From: JBEKDJ01 sp050014415
Lineage (GTDB): Bacteria; Desulfobacterota; BSN033; UBA1163
Assembly: GCA_050014415.1 (NCBI GenBank)
Contig: JBEKDJ010000096.1
Location: 1 to 15,012 of the forward strand
Length of the DNA stretch: 15,012 bases
Direction of reading: 5' to 3'
The position numbers and the translations under genes are program-made. Position 1 is the stretch's first letter, and the number at the start of each line of letters is the position of its first letter. This document shows positions 1-7,235 of the stretch, in pieces. The notes under the pieces were generated by a model. That model searched no databases, was not told where the DNA came from, and saw only the letters and a list, made by a program, of their open reading frames with translations.

Positions 1-344
1 GGGTGAAAGGGATAGGTGCCTTCCCCAATGCTAAGAGCCCGCGGGTGATCTGGATAGGATTGTTGGACGAGAAGGAAGTCTTGGTATCCTTTCAACGAAG
101 TCTGGAAACAGAATTGGAGAAGATTGGGTTTGAACCGGAGAACAGACCCTTCCAAGCTCACCTGACCTTAGGGAGGGTGAAATCGAGCCGGGGAAGAGAG
201 GAACTGGTCAGACTAATGGAGAAGTATGGAGAAAAGGCGTTTGGAGATTTTCAAGTGAAGAGCGTGATCCTGTTTAGGAGTGATTTGAGACCAACGGGAC
301 CGATTTACACACCCTTAAAAGAGATGAAATTTGAAGGGAGATGA
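1..344 (+). CDS. thpR: RNA 2',3'-cyclic phosphodiesterase (ThpR/LigT, 2H family), 3' part
   Basis: This is the C-terminal part of a 2H phosphoesterase; the reading frame is open at the left edge (codons start at position 3), so the N-terminus and the first catalytic histidine motif lie outside the window. The second motif, HLTLGR, is at 159-176 and is followed by the usual GRVKSSRG segment and a C-terminal strand ending in FRSDLRPTGPIYTPLKE, which matches the family's 'S.L.P.GP.Y..L' ending. Family members hydrolyse 2',3'-cyclic phosphate RNA ends to 2'-phosphate, and some ligate tRNA halves in vitro; the protein is cytosolic. thpR is commonly found just upstream of recA in deltaproteobacteria, as here. 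The GTG at position 3 is most likely an internal valine, not the start. The stop is TGA at 342-344. Family assignment is firm; the physiological substrate is not known. Confidence 0.88.
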   Translation, partial: VKGIGAFPNAKSPRVIWIGLLDEKEVLVSFQRSLETELEKIGFEPENRPFQAHLTLGRVKSSRGREELVRLMEKYGEKAFGDFQVKSVILFRSDLRPTGPIYTPLKEMKFEGR

Positions 345-381
345 GGAATAAGCACCAAATCCCAAGCACCCAATAAGAGAT

Positions 382-439
382 AATATCCAATGACCAAAAT
401 TCAAAATGCCAAAGAAAACGGTTTTGGTCATTGGATATT
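382..439. repeat. Palindromic intergenic repeat (18-bp perfect inverted repeat)
   Basis: The arms at 382-399 (AATATCCAATGACCAAAA) and 422-439 are perfect reverse complements, separated by a 22-nt spacer. The flanks (about 350-381 and 440-475) also carry related CCAA/TTGG-rich words, so the full element may span most of 345-480. It fills the space between thpR and recA and looks like a MITE- or REP-like dispersed palindrome. It could act as a terminator or RNA-stabilising hairpin, but there is no T-run immediately after it. Dispersal in the genome is inferred and cannot be tested from one copy. Confidence 0.7.
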
Positions 440-506
440 GGAATTTGGAATTCATTTGGGATGTGTATATTTGGAGCTTCGAATTTCCCCCGACTCGTCG
501 GCGGAA

Positions 507-512
507 AGGAGG
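507..512 (+). promoter_or_regulatory. Shine-Dalgarno that fixes the recA start
   Basis: AGGAGG sits 4 nt before ATG 517. It supports this start over the in-frame ATG at 406 inside the repeat. Confidence 0.8.
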
Positions 513-516
513 GTTG

Positions 517-1557
517 ATGAAAGCAGATTCGAAAGTGGACTCGAGGGTAGATCCCAGCAAAGGCAAGGCAGTCGATTTAGCCGTCACCCAGATTGAAAGG
601 CAGTACGGGAAAGGTGCCATTATGAAGTGGGGTTTAGGAGTCGCCCCTGGAGAGATTCCCACCATCTCCACTGGGGCACTCTCCTTGGATCTAGCCCTTG
701 GCGTGGGTGGGTTGCCAAAGGGACGGGTCGTGGAGATTTTCGGCCCTGAGGCCTCAGGAAAGACGACATTGGCCCTGCATGCGGTTGCAGAGGCACAGAA
801 GAAAGGTGGCATTGCCGCCTTTATCGATGCTGAGCATGCCTTGGACATCCAGTATGCCAGACGATTGGGTGTCGGTGTCGACGAGCTTCTCATCTCACAA
901 CCCGACACTGGGGAGCAGGCCTTAGAGATTGTAGAGATTCTGGTTCGGAGCGGTGGAGTAGACGTAATCGTCGTCGACTCTGTGGCTGCCCTCGTTCCCA
1001 AGGCGGAGATTGAAGGGGAGATGGGCGACGCCCATATGGGTCTTCAGGCCAGACTGATGTCTCAGGCCCTGAGAAAATTGACGGCTACGATCAGCAAGTC
1101 TCATACGATCGTCATCTTCGTCAACCAGATCCGGATGAAGATCGGAGTGATGTTTGGAAATCCGGAGACGACCACCGGCGGCAATGCTCTCAAATTTTAC
1201 TCCTCTATTCGGCTTGATATCCGGCGAATAGCCGCAATCAAGCAGGGCCAGGACGTGATCGGCAGCCGGACCAAGGTCCGCATCGTGAAGAACAAGGTGG
1301 CGCCCCCATTCAAAGAGGTGGAGTTCGATCTCATCTATGGAGAGGGGATATCGAGGGAGGGAGATGTCCTCGATCTAGCGGCAGAAAAGAATATCGTGGA
1401 AAAGAGTGGAACCTGGTATTCCTATGGGGGCCAACGAATTGGCCAGGGCAGGGAGAATGCGAAACAGTTCTTGAAAGAGAATGCTAAGATCCTGGAGGGG
1501 ATGGAGAAGGAGATTCTTGAAAACTTCCGCATCTCCAAAGGTGGATTGGTGGAATAG
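517..1557 (+). CDS. recA: RecA recombinase
   Basis: RecA is the 346-residue DNA-strand-exchange ATPase of homologous recombination and of SOS induction. Visible motifs are Walker A GPEASGKTT (residues 76-84), the catalytic glutamate in IDAEHALD, Walker B VIVVDSVAALVP, the L1 loop region EGEMGDAHMGLQARLMSQALRKL, and the L2 region around GVMFGNPETTTGGNALKFY. It ends at KGGLVE and lacks the long acidic tail of the E. coli protein. I chose ATG 517 because AGGAGG lies at 507-512 and homology begins at KAVDLAVTQIERQYGKGAI. The frame stays open upstream to an ATG at 406, but that extension translates the palindromic repeat (VLVIGYWNLEFIWD...) and is spurious. pilT follows after 15 nt, so the two are probably co-transcribed. 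I saw no obvious SOS box between 345 and 516. Confidence 0.98.
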   Translation: MKADSKVDSRVDPSKGKAVDLAVTQIERQYGKGAIMKWGLGVAPGEIPTISTGALSLDLALGVGGLPKGRVVEIFGPEASGKTTLALHAVAEAQKKGGIAAFIDAEHALDIQYARRLGVGVDELLISQPDTGEQALEIVEILVRSGGVDVIVVDSVAALVPKAEIEGEMGDAHMGLQARLMSQALRKLTATISKSHTIVIFVNQIRMKIGVMFGNPETTTGGNALKFYSSIRLDIRRIAAIKQGQDVIGSRTKVRIVKNKVAPPFKEVEFDLIYGEGISREGDVLDLAAEKNIVEKSGTWYSYGGQRIGQGRENAKQFLKENAKILEGMEKEILENFRISKGGLVE

Positions 1558-1572
1558 GCAGGAGAGAAGAAG

Positions 1573-2781
1573 ATGGATTTGAACCAGATCTTGGTTGAGG
1601 CCTTGTCTCAGAGTGCCTCTGATGTTCACATCAAGGAGGGGGCTCCCCCGATCTTCAGGGTCAACGGGACCTTGAAGCACGCGACCAAATTCAAACCCTT
1701 TGATCATAATGATCTGTCGAAGATGGCCTTTGGTCTGATGAACGACTGGCAAAAGGAACGATTCATCAAGAATCGAGAGGTCGACATGGGTTATGAGGTC
1801 TACGGCATGGGACGGTTTCGGATCAACCTCTTTCAGCAGAGAGGGAAGCTCAGGATCGCCCTCCGAATCGTGCCTTTTGAGATCAAATCCCCAGAAGAGC
1901 TCCACTTGCCCCCTGCGATCTCCAATATCGCTTTAGAGCAGAGGGGCCTTATTCTTGTCACGGGCACCACGGGGAGCGGCAAGTCCACGACATTGGCCTC
2001 CATGATCGATATCGTCAACAACGAGCGGAATTGCCATATCATCACCATCGAGGATCCGATCGAATTTGTGCACGAAGACAAGAAATCGATTGTGGACCAG
2101 AGGGAGATTGGCTCCGATACAAGCACCTTTTCCAGTGCGTTACGGGTGGCCCTCCGGCAGGACCCGGATGTGATCTTAGTGGGTGAGATGCGAGATTTTG
2201 AGACGATCGAGACCGCTTTGACCGCTGCCGAGACCGGCCATTTGGTCATGTCCACACTCCACACATTGAATGCCACTGAGACGATTACTCGAATCATCTC
2301 CGTCTTTCCCCCTTACCATCAGAAGCAGGTTCGCCTCCAGCTGGCCGGGGTGCTCAAAGGCGTGATCTCTCAAAGATTGGTGCCGCGGGCAGACGGCAAG
2401 GGAAGAGTAGCAGCGGTTGAGATTCTGGTCTCCACCGCGCGGGTGAGGGAGTGCATCATCGAAAAGGACAAGACCAATGAGATTAACGATGCGATCGCCA
2501 AAGGGGTAACGACATACGGCATGCAGTCCTTTGACCAATCTCTGATGTTTCTGATGCAAGAGCGATTGATCACATATGAGGAAGCCCTTAAGCATTGTAC
2601 CAATCCTGATGACTTTGCCCTGAGGGTGAAGGGAATTCTAGCCACAAGCGATACGTCCTGGGATGACTTTGAGCACATGGAGCGGGAGAAAGCAGAGAAG
2701 AAAGCGGAGGAGAAGAAGTTGAAATTAGAGCCGCCCATAGACTTGAAAGACGCAAATGTAAAGGAGAAGGACCGGGTTTGA
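1573..2781 (+). CDS. pilT: PilT/PilU-family type IV pilus retraction ATPase
   Basis: This 402-residue hexameric secretion ATPase belongs to the PilT/PilU group, which powers retraction of type IV pili at the inner-membrane base (twitching, adhesion, DNA uptake). Motifs in order are the N-terminal SDVHIKEGAPPIFRVNG PAS-like start, Walker A GTTGSGKST (residues 131-139), the Asp box IITIEDPIEFVHEDK, Walker B DPDVILVGEMRD (197-208), and the His box TGHLVMSTLHT. The canonical PilT AIRNLIRE signature is replaced by RVRECIIEKDKTNEINDAI, and the segment YGMQSFDQSLMFL...ITYEEAL is PilU-like, so it may be a PilU-type paralogue. A charged Lys/Glu-rich tail of about 35 residues follows. GGAGAG at 1561-1566 gives a normal ribosome site. 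It lies between recA and alaS with short gaps. No pilin or assembly genes are in the window. Confidence 0.9.
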   Translation: MDLNQILVEALSQSASDVHIKEGAPPIFRVNGTLKHATKFKPFDHNDLSKMAFGLMNDWQKERFIKNREVDMGYEVYGMGRFRINLFQQRGKLRIALRIVPFEIKSPEELHLPPAISNIALEQRGLILVTGTTGSGKSTTLASMIDIVNNERNCHIITIEDPIEFVHEDKKSIVDQREIGSDTSTFSSALRVALRQDPDVILVGEMRDFETIETALTAAETGHLVMSTLHTLNATETITRIISVFPPYHQKQVRLQLAGVLKGVISQRLVPRADGKGRVAAVEILVSTARVRECIIEKDKTNEINDAIAKGVTTYGMQSFDQSLMFLMQERLITYEEALKHCTNPDDFALRVKGILATSDTSWDDFEHMEREKAEKKAEEKKLKLEPPIDLKDANVKEKDRV

Positions 2782-2785
2782 AACA

Positions 2786-5410
2786 ATGACCTCTGATGAA
2801 ATTCGAAAGGCCTTTCTCAACTACTTCGAGGGAAGGGATCACCGGGTCGTTCGAAGCTCTTCACTCATCCCCCAAAGCGATCCTACCTTGCTTTTCACCA
2901 ATGCCGGAATGGTTCAGTTCAAGGGAGTCTTTTTAGGTGAAGAGACCCGTGACTATCGTCGGGCTGTTTCTTCCCAGAAGTGTGTTCGTGCCGGAGGGAA
3001 GCATAATGATCTGGAGATCGTGGGAAAAACGGCTCGACACCACACCTTCTTTGAGATGCTGGGAAACTTCTCTCTCGGGGACTATTTCAAGCAAGAAGCC
3101 ATTGAGATGGCATGGGACCTTCTCATCCACCAGTGGGGACTGCCCGCGGAGAGGATGTGGGTCAGCATCTACCTCGAAGACGATGAGGCATTTCATCTCT
3201 GGAGAAGGATTGGCATTCGAGGGGAGCGGATTGTTCGGTTGGGGGAGAAGGACAACTTCTGGGCCATGGGCGAGACCGGTCCTTGCGGCCCCTGCTCAGA
3301 AATCGTGATCGACCAAGGGGAGGGGATCGGTTGTGGTCGTCCAGGGTGTAGTGTGGGATGTGACTGCGACCGTTTCCTGGAACTCTGGAACCTTGTCTTC
3401 ATGCAATTCAACCGAGATTCGGAGAGAAGACTTCAGCCTTTGGCCAAACCCTGTATCGATACAGGAATGGGCTTGGAACGGGTTTCAGCCATTCTTCAGG
3501 GCGTGAAGAGCAATTATGAGACGGACCTCTTCAAACCCATCATTGAGGAAATCGAAGCCATTGATCTCGTTCCCTATGGAAAAGACCCACGATCCGACGT
3601 CTCCATTCGGGTGATTGCTGATCACATCCGGGCTACGACCTTCCTGATCAACGACGGTGTGCTTCCCTCCAATGAAGGGAGGGGGTATGTCCTTCGCCGG
3701 ATTATGAGAAGAGCGATGCGACATGGGAAGATGCTCGGGATCAAGGAACCCTTCCTGCATCGAACCTCCGCCAAGGTGGTGGATCTGATGAAAGAGGCCT
3801 ATCCTGAATTAAGGGAGACAGAGACCTTCGTTTCAAAGGTCATCCAGAATGAGGAAGAGCGTTTCTCCGAGACCCTCGATTCTGGACTGAAGATCCTGCG
3901 GGAAGAGTTGGAACGACTTCAGAAGGAAGAGAAGAAAGTCTTCCCGGGAGGAGTGGCCTTCCGCCTCTATGACACCTTTGGATTCCCCCTTGACCTGACC
4001 GTTGAGATCCTTCAGGAAGAAGGGATGGCTCTCGATGAAGAAGGGTTCAGGGCTGAGATGGAGGAACAGCGGCAGAAGAGCAAACAGGCATGGCAAGGGA
4101 TGGGTGAGGGGAAGATAAGAGAAGTCTACCGGCGGCTGGCCGGCGAAGGGATGAAGACAGGTTTTGCGGGGTATGAGGAGATACAATCCGACTCCAAGAT
4201 CCTGAGACTGATTAAAGGTGATGAAATCGTCCCCTTTGCTACAGAGGGGGATGAGATTGAAATCATTGCCGAGAAGACGTCTTTTTATGGAGAGGCAGGA
4301 GGTCAGGTTGGAGATCGAGGGGTGATCTACCATGAAGGATTCTCCTTAGAGGTAGAAAATACTCTCAAGCCCTTAGAAGATCTGATCGTCCATCGGGCGA
4401 GGGTGAAAAGAGGAGTGGTAAAGGAGGGGGTAGAGGCAACTTTCCGTGTGGACCCAGAACGACGAAGAGCCATTGCGCTCAATCACACTGCCACCCATCT
4501 GCTTCAGGCCATGCTGAGGGAAGTTCTAGGAGATCATGTTCATCAGGCAGGCTCCTTGGTTTCACCTGAGAGATTGAGATTCGACTTTACCCATTTCGCC
4601 CCAATAAAGAAAGAGGATCTCGACCGTATTGAAGCATTAGTCAATCAAAAGATCCGTGACAACCAGAAAGTCGAGACAAAAATAATGCCCGTGGAAGAGG
4701 CCCTCCAAACCGGGGCGATGGCGCTCTTTGGCGAGAAGTACGGAGAGATGGTCAGGGTGGTCATGGTCTCAGACTTTAGCCGTGAACTCTGTGGGGGGAC
4801 TCACACGCCAAGAACAGGTGATGTCGGCCTTTTCAAGATCTTAAGTGAGACAGGGGTGGCAGCAGGAGTGAGAAGAATCGAAGCCCTGACGGGGGATGCA
4901 GCCTACCGGTTTGTCAAAGAAGAGGAAAGAGAACTTTCGGAGATCGCCCTCGCTCTCAAATCTGTTCCTGGTGAACTCTCTTCAAAGATTGAACGGTTGG
5001 TTCAAAGGCAGAAGGAGTTGGAAAAAGAACTCCTTTCCTTTCAGGACAGATCATCTTACCAAGAGATCTCGAACCTCCTCTCTTTTGCCAGAGAGGTGAA
5101 AGGAGTGAAGATCCTATCGGTTAAGGTGGATGGAAAAGATCCAAAACGATTGCGGGATTTTGTTGATCAGTTAAAGGTGAAGATCGGTTCTGGTATCATC
5201 CTTCTTGGAAGTCAGAAGGAGAGTAAAGTCTCTTTGATGATGGGTGTAACCCCTGATCTCACCCACCGCTTCAATGCCAGCGAAATGATCAAGAAGATTG
5301 CCTTCCATATTCATGGGACCGGGGGAGGTCGTCCTGATTTTGCCCAAGCTGGGGGGACCGACTCTGAAAAACTTGACGAGGCGCTCAAGGCCATTGAGGA
5401 TCTCATTTAG
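2786..5410 (+). CDS. alaS: Alanine--tRNA ligase
   Basis: Alanyl-tRNA synthetase (class II, 874 residues, normal bacterial length) charges tRNA-Ala and clears Ser and Gly mischarging. The catalytic core shows RAGGKHNDLEIVG, HHTFFEMLGNFS and GPCGPCSEI. The tRNA-recognition region shows GRGYVLRRIMRRAMRHG. The editing site carries HTATH (567-571) and CGGTH (669-673), whose H567, H571, C669 and H673 fit the zinc-binding set. The C-Ala domain ends with GTGGGRPDFAQAGG. A coiled-coil linker lies around residues 715-765. The ATG is 4 nt after the pilT stop, which indicates translational coupling; there is no strong Shine-Dalgarno right before it. No recX is seen between recA and alaS, although many bacteria have one there. 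Confidence 0.98.
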   Translation: MTSDEIRKAFLNYFEGRDHRVVRSSSLIPQSDPTLLFTNAGMVQFKGVFLGEETRDYRRAVSSQKCVRAGGKHNDLEIVGKTARHHTFFEMLGNFSLGDYFKQEAIEMAWDLLIHQWGLPAERMWVSIYLEDDEAFHLWRRIGIRGERIVRLGEKDNFWAMGETGPCGPCSEIVIDQGEGIGCGRPGCSVGCDCDRFLELWNLVFMQFNRDSERRLQPLAKPCIDTGMGLERVSAILQGVKSNYETDLFKPIIEEIEAIDLVPYGKDPRSDVSIRVIADHIRATTFLINDGVLPSNEGRGYVLRRIMRRAMRHGKMLGIKEPFLHRTSAKVVDLMKEAYPELRETETFVSKVIQNEEERFSETLDSGLKILREELERLQKEEKKVFPGGVAFRLYDTFGFPLDLTVEILQEEGMALDEEGFRAEMEEQRQKSKQAWQGMGEGKIREVYRRLAGEGMKTGFAGYEEIQSDSKILRLIKGDEIVPFATEGDEIEIIAEKTSFYGEAGGQVGDRGVIYHEGFSLEVENTLKPLEDLIVHRARVKRGVVKEGVEATFRVDPERRRAIALNHTATHLLQAMLREVLGDHVHQAGSLVSPERLRFDFTHFAPIKKEDLDRIEALVNQKIRDNQKVETKIMPVEEALQTGAMALFGEKYGEMVRVVMVSDFSRELCGGTHTPRTGDVGLFKILSETGVAAGVRRIEALTGDAAYRFVKEEERELSEIALALKSVPGELSSKIERLVQRQKELEKELLSFQDRSSYQEISNLLSFAREVKGVKILSVKVDGKDPKRLRDFVDQLKVKIGSGIILLGSQKESKVSLMMGVTPDLTHRFNASEMIKKIAFHIHGTGGGRPDFAQAGGTDSEKLDEALKAIEDLI

Positions 5411-5429
5411 ATCTTTCACTGGGAAATAT

Positions 5430-5467
5430 AATCCCCCCCACCTTTCAAACAAGGAGCGAGGGGGATT
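5430..5467 (+). terminator. Rho-independent terminator after alaS
   Basis: AATCCCCC (5430-5437) pairs with GGGGGATT (5460-5467), and a run of T follows (5466-5471). The loop contains a second pairing, CCTT (5441-5444) with AAGG (5451-5454). It lies 20 nt after the alaS stop, so it probably ends the thpR/recA-pilT-alaS unit. C-rich/G-rich palindromes of this kind can also be dispersed repeats. Confidence 0.65.
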
Positions 5468-5508
5468 TTTTGTTATGCATACCTATGCCATCCAACTTGC
5501 TATCATTC

Positions 5509-5596
5509 TGTAGGGCGTGATCCCCGATCACATCTTGTGCCCAAACGTGGTGCAGGGCAAGCCTCTAAACGGTGCGTTCGGGGAAGGTACCCTACA
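5509..5596. repeat. 88-bp palindromic element with TGTAGGG/CCCTACA termini
   Basis: The ends are TGTAGGG (5509-5515) and CCCTACA (5590-5596), a perfect 7-bp inverted repeat. Inside, TCCCCGA near 5521-5527 can pair with TCGGGGA near 5579-5584. The segment GTGATC-CCC-GATCAC (5517-5531) is a competing perfect hairpin, and GCCC/GGGC words further inside could pair. The layout resembles small non-autonomous palindromic repeats (MITE-like). It sits in the alaS-gltX spacer and codes for nothing I recognise. Confidence 0.55.
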
Positions 5597-5603
5597 ATTT
5601 TGT

Positions 5604-5630
5604 TTGATCTTTTGCATTTGTAGTGATAAT
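5604..5630 (+). promoter_or_regulatory. Possible sigma-70-type promoter for gltX
   Basis: TTGATC (5604-5609) and GATAAT (5625-5630) are separated by 15 nt, shorter than the ideal 17. They lie between the palindromic element and the gltX start, downstream of the alaS terminator, where a new promoter is needed. The spacing makes this tentative. Confidence 0.35.
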
Positions 5631-5695
5631 CGCACCTGAAAACGCTGTCCTGTAGGCAGGCTTTTTCCATTCGATTGGGGAGGCTTAAGGGAACG

Positions 5696-7093
5696 ATGAC
5701 AACGGTGAGGACCCGATTCGCACCTAGCCCGACTGGCGATCTACATATCGGAGGGGCACGAACCGCCCTGTTCAATTGGCTATTGGCGCGTCATGCGAAA
5801 GGGGCCTTTGTCCTTCGCATCGAGGATACGGATGTCGCTCGCTCCAGTCAAGAATCCATCCAGGTCATCCTCGATGCAATGGCCTGGCTGGGGATGGACT
5901 GGGATGAGGGGCCCTACTATCAGTCCCAAAGGATTTCCTTGTATCAGGAAGCTGCGGAGAGGCTTCTCAGAGAGGGGAAGGCTTACCGATGTTACTGCAC
6001 GCCTGAAGAGTTGGAGGCAAAGCGAGAAGCAGCCCTTCGGACCATGGTCAAGCCTAAATACGATCGAACCTGTCTTCGGCGAAAGCCTCCTTTTCCAGAA
6101 AGACCTTCCGCCATTCGTTTTCTTTCGCCTAATGAGGGCAAGACAGTGGTCGAAGATCTCATTCAGGGGCGGGTGGAATTTGACAATGCTGAATTGGATG
6201 ACCTGATCATTCTACGAAGCGATGGGCTCCCCACCTATAATTTCTCGGTGGTGATCGATGATGTGACGATGGCGATCACCCATGTGATTCGGGGAAACGA
6301 CCATCTGAACAACACACCCCGTCAAATTCAGATTTATCAAGCCCTGGGTTATGCCTTGCCGAAATTTGGCCATGTCTCGATGATCCTGGGCCCGGACAAG
6401 AAAAAACTTTCCAAAAGGCATGGAGCCCAATCGGTTATAGAGTATAAGAAGATGGGGTATCTCCCTCAAGCCGTGGTCAACTACCTGGTCCGTTTGGGAT
6501 GGTCTTATGGCGACCAGGAAGAGTTCACACGAGAGGAGTTGATTGAAAAGTTCAGCCTTGAGGCAGTTGGAAAGTCCGCAGCTGCCATCAATCCTGGGAA
6601 ACTCGATTGGCTCAATGCCCAGCATATCAAGAAGATTGAACTGGACGAGCTGGTACATAGAGTTCAGCCCTTTATTGAGGAGAAGGGGTATTCGATCCCT
6701 GATATTGATCTGTTGAGGAAGGCCGTTCTCTCTTTGCGAGAAAGAGTGAAGACCTTAGCAGAGATGGCGGACCTTTCAGAATTTTACTTCCGTAAAGAGA
6801 TCACTTATGATGAGAAAGCTGCGGGGAAATTCCTAAGGGCAGAGTCAGTGCCGATCTTGGAAGAAGTCATCGCTTCTTTGTCGAAGGAAACGGTTTTGGA
6901 CAAACGGAGTGGTCATCGCCTGATCCAGGAATTGGCCGAAGCGCACGGTGTGCCTCTGGTGAAGATTGCCCAACCCATCCGGGTCGCCCTGACGGGTAAG
7001 GCAGCCAGCCCTCCCATCGATGAAGTGATGGAAGTTCTGGGTAAAGAAGAAGTGATCAGAAGAATCCAGCGTGCAGTTGTAAAGATAGGTTAA
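5696..7093 (+). CDS. gltX: Glutamate--tRNA ligase (GluRS)
   Basis: This class I aminoacyl-tRNA synthetase of 465 residues attaches glutamate to tRNA-Glu, and in organisms without GlnRS also to tRNA-Gln. The HIGH-type motif is HIGG (residues 17-20) in FAPSPTGDLHIGGARTALFNW. The KMSKS-type motif is KLSKR (237-241). SDGLPTYNFSVVIDD and THVIRGNDHLNNTPRQ are typical GluRS. A CYC pair with a later TCLR cysteine marks the region of the zinc-binding insert. The frame is open to a TTG at 5675, but ATG 5696 fits both the conserved N-terminus (MTTVRTRFAPSPTG) and AAGGGA at 5687-5692. It appears to be its own transcription unit after the alaS terminator. No feature suggests truncation. Confidence 0.97.
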   Translation: MTTVRTRFAPSPTGDLHIGGARTALFNWLLARHAKGAFVLRIEDTDVARSSQESIQVILDAMAWLGMDWDEGPYYQSQRISLYQEAAERLLREGKAYRCYCTPEELEAKREAALRTMVKPKYDRTCLRRKPPFPERPSAIRFLSPNEGKTVVEDLIQGRVEFDNAELDDLIILRSDGLPTYNFSVVIDDVTMAITHVIRGNDHLNNTPRQIQIYQALGYALPKFGHVSMILGPDKKKLSKRHGAQSVIEYKKMGYLPQAVVNYLVRLGWSYGDQEEFTREELIEKFSLEAVGKSAAAINPGKLDWLNAQHIKKIELDELVHRVQPFIEEKGYSIPDIDLLRKAVLSLRERVKTLAEMADLSEFYFRKEITYDEKAAGKFLRAESVPILEEVIASLSKETVLDKRSGHRLIQELAEAHGVPLVKIAQPIRVALTGKAASPPIDEVMEVLGKEEVIRRIQRAVVKIG

Positions 7094-7192
7094 GGCGAAG
7101 GTTGAGAAAAACCCCAAATTTAAATAAGGATTTTTGAAATCTCTCCATATTTTTCGTTTCACTTTTGAGTACTGGTTAAGGGGTAAGGTTTA

Positions 7193-7235
7193 GAGGTTCT
7201 TAACCTCAGCCTGGTGCTAATCTGAGGATTAGACT
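7193..7235 (+). promoter_or_regulatory. smc leader with alternative hairpins over the ribosome site
   Basis: The Shine-Dalgarno GAGGA (7224-7228) lies 7 nt before ATG 7236. GAGGTT (7193-7198) and AACCTC (7202-7207) form a perfect 6-bp hairpin with a 3-nt loop. The overlapping CCTCAG (7204-7209) is instead complementary to CTGAGG (7222-7227), which contains the Shine-Dalgarno. A third option is CTAATC (7217-7222) with GATTAG (7227-7232), with the site in the loop. The first and second pairings exclude each other, which could tune translation. The complementarity is visible; the regulatory role is inference. Confidence 0.4.

Noticed and set aside
406..516. N-terminal extension of RecA starting at ATG 406
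   Set aside because: It translates the palindromic repeat; the Shine-Dalgarno at 507-512 and the RecA family start fit ATG 517.
345..516. SOS (LexA) box upstream of recA
   Set aside because: No convincing inverted LexA-type site was found; CGACTCGTCG near 491 is too short and not a known LexA motif.
315..1001. 228-codon minus-strand frame over thpR and recA
   Set aside because: It is antisense to recA, has no family character, and arises from the codon pattern of the real gene.
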